A program made the position numbers and the translations under genes. A DNA stretch of 5,644 nt from an uncultured Oscillospiraceae bacterium (GTDB taxonomy: Bacteria > Bacillota_A > Clostridia > Oscillospirales > Oscillospiraceae). Below, in pieces: positions 5,058 to 5,644 of the stretch (position 1 is the first letter of the stretch; each line of letters opens with the position of its first letter). The notes beneath the pieces are model-generated. The model was not told the origin of the DNA, ran no database searches, and was given only the letters and a program-made list of their open reading frames with translations. Location: contig CANRMG010000117.1 in the NCBI GenBank assembly GCA_947631675.1, forward strand, positions 1-5,644. The letters run 5' to 3'.

Positions 5058-5644
5058 TTACGCACCAGGTACTTGCGCATATCCAGCGAGCAGGCCGCCA
5101 GGATGATGGCGCCCTTGATGATGAACTGCAGGTTGGGGTTGATGCCCAGCATGTTCAGCGCCACGAAAATGATACGAAGCACGAACACGCCCACCACGAT
5201 GCCGCCGATGTTGCCGGTGCCTCCGACGAAGGATACGCCGCCGATGACGCAGGCCGCGATGGCATCGCACTCGTTGTTAAGGCCTGTGGCCGCTGTGATG
5301 GAGCCCAGCCGGGCCGCCTCCACGAAGCCGGCGAAGCCGTACAGGGCGCCGGCCAGGGTGTGGACCAGCACGGTGGTCTTGAACACGTTGACGCCGGAGA
5401 CCCGGGCCGCCTCGGCGTTGGAGCCCACGGCGAACATGTTCTTGCCGAAGGTGGTCTTGTTCCACACGAACCACATGATGATCACCAGCAGGAACGCATA
5501 GATCACGTACCACGGTATGGACACGTTCTTCGACGCGATCTTGATGACTGGGCCGGAGACCACGTTCTTGAACTCCTGGGCCACGTTGCTGATGGGGCCG
5601 CCGCCGTTGCCGTTGATCTGGAAGAACATCAGGATGATGCCGTA
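5054..5644 (-). CDS. mglC: Sugar ABC transporter permease, MglC type (C-terminal part, 5' end beyond window)
   Basis: Membrane permease subunit of a ribose/galactoside-type importer (BPD_transp_2 family). It would work with a periplasmic-type binding protein (MglB) and an ATPase (MglA), neither visible here. The frame is open to the right edge; about 196 codons are present against a usual 320-400, so the ATG at 5627-5629 is internal (preceded by YGIIL) and not the start. Residues below count from the edge. Hydrophobic segments lie at about 43-61, 90-108, 129-165 and 173-187. Between the first two is the family signature WNKTTFGKNMFAVGSNAEAARVSG at about 61-84, the loop expected to contact the ATPase. 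GGVSFVGGTGNIGG at about 135-148 and the C-terminal DMRKYLVRK are also typical. It reads most like clostridial galactose/methyl-galactoside permeases, but ribose or another sugar cannot be excluded. Its stop overlaps the next gene's GTG start. Confidence 0.88.
   Translation of the reverse strand, partial: YGIILMFFQINGNGGGPISNVAQEFKNVVSGPVIKIASKNVSIPWYVIYAFLLVIIMWFVWNKTTFGKNMFAVGSNAEAARVSGVNVFKTTVLVHTLAGALYGFAGFVEAARLGSITAATGLNNECDAIAACVIGGVSFVGGTGNIGGIVVGVFVLRIIFVALNMLGINPNLQFIIKGAIILAACSLDMRKYLVRK

Noticed and set aside
4986..5501. A 171-codon plus-strand frame opposite the permease.
   Set aside because: Antisense to a clear BPD_transp_2 permease; Met/Thr/Ala-rich composition without a recognisable family.

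Overview
The window is GC-rich chromosomal DNA. Only the 160 bp intergenic stretch near its centre is clearly AT-rich. Gene content and protein style suggest a GC-rich member of the Clostridia, probably a gut Oscillospiraceae-type Firmicute. The pointers are strong AGGAGG-type ribosome binding sites, TTG and GTG starts, an SLH-anchored SpoIID/LytB protein beside queA, a clostridial-looking MglC permease and an InlB B-repeat protein. The lineage is inferred from these traits and was not tested by any search.

Layout. Positions 1-2428 (minus strand) hold a two-gene unit. A secreted SLH/SH3/SpoIID-domain cell-wall protein (539-2428) is followed 3 nt later by queA (tRNA queuosine synthesis), which starts at a TTG and runs off the left edge. 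Positions 2429-2588 are a divergent control region with two good sigma-A-type promoters. Their predicted start sites are only a few bases apart, so the polymerase sites should overlap. Positions 2589-4639 (plus strand) hold asd and dapA, consecutive enzymes of the lysine/diaminopimelate branch, separated by 74 nt containing a strong hairpin. A perfect palindromic hairpin (4643-4676), flanked by A and T runs, ends both dapA and the unit converging on it. Positions 4677-5644 (minus strand) hold the 3' part of an mglC-like sugar ABC permease, which runs off the right edge. It overlaps by 4 nt (GTGA) a small membrane-anchored protein with one InlB B-repeat.

How the genes fit together. asd makes aspartate semialdehyde and dapA condenses it with pyruvate toward DAP/lysine. 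The divergent gene encodes a wall-associated enzyme likely to act on peptidoglycan, so the central promoter region separates wall precursor supply from a wall-modifying enzyme. The right-hand unit is an unrelated sugar-uptake operon end.

Most of the window is ordinary housekeeping content, and I see no clear undescribed system. The points most worth checking are the overlapping divergent promoters, the asd-dapA hairpin, the domain order and altered conserved residues of the SpoIID protein, and the InlB-repeat protein coupled to the permease.
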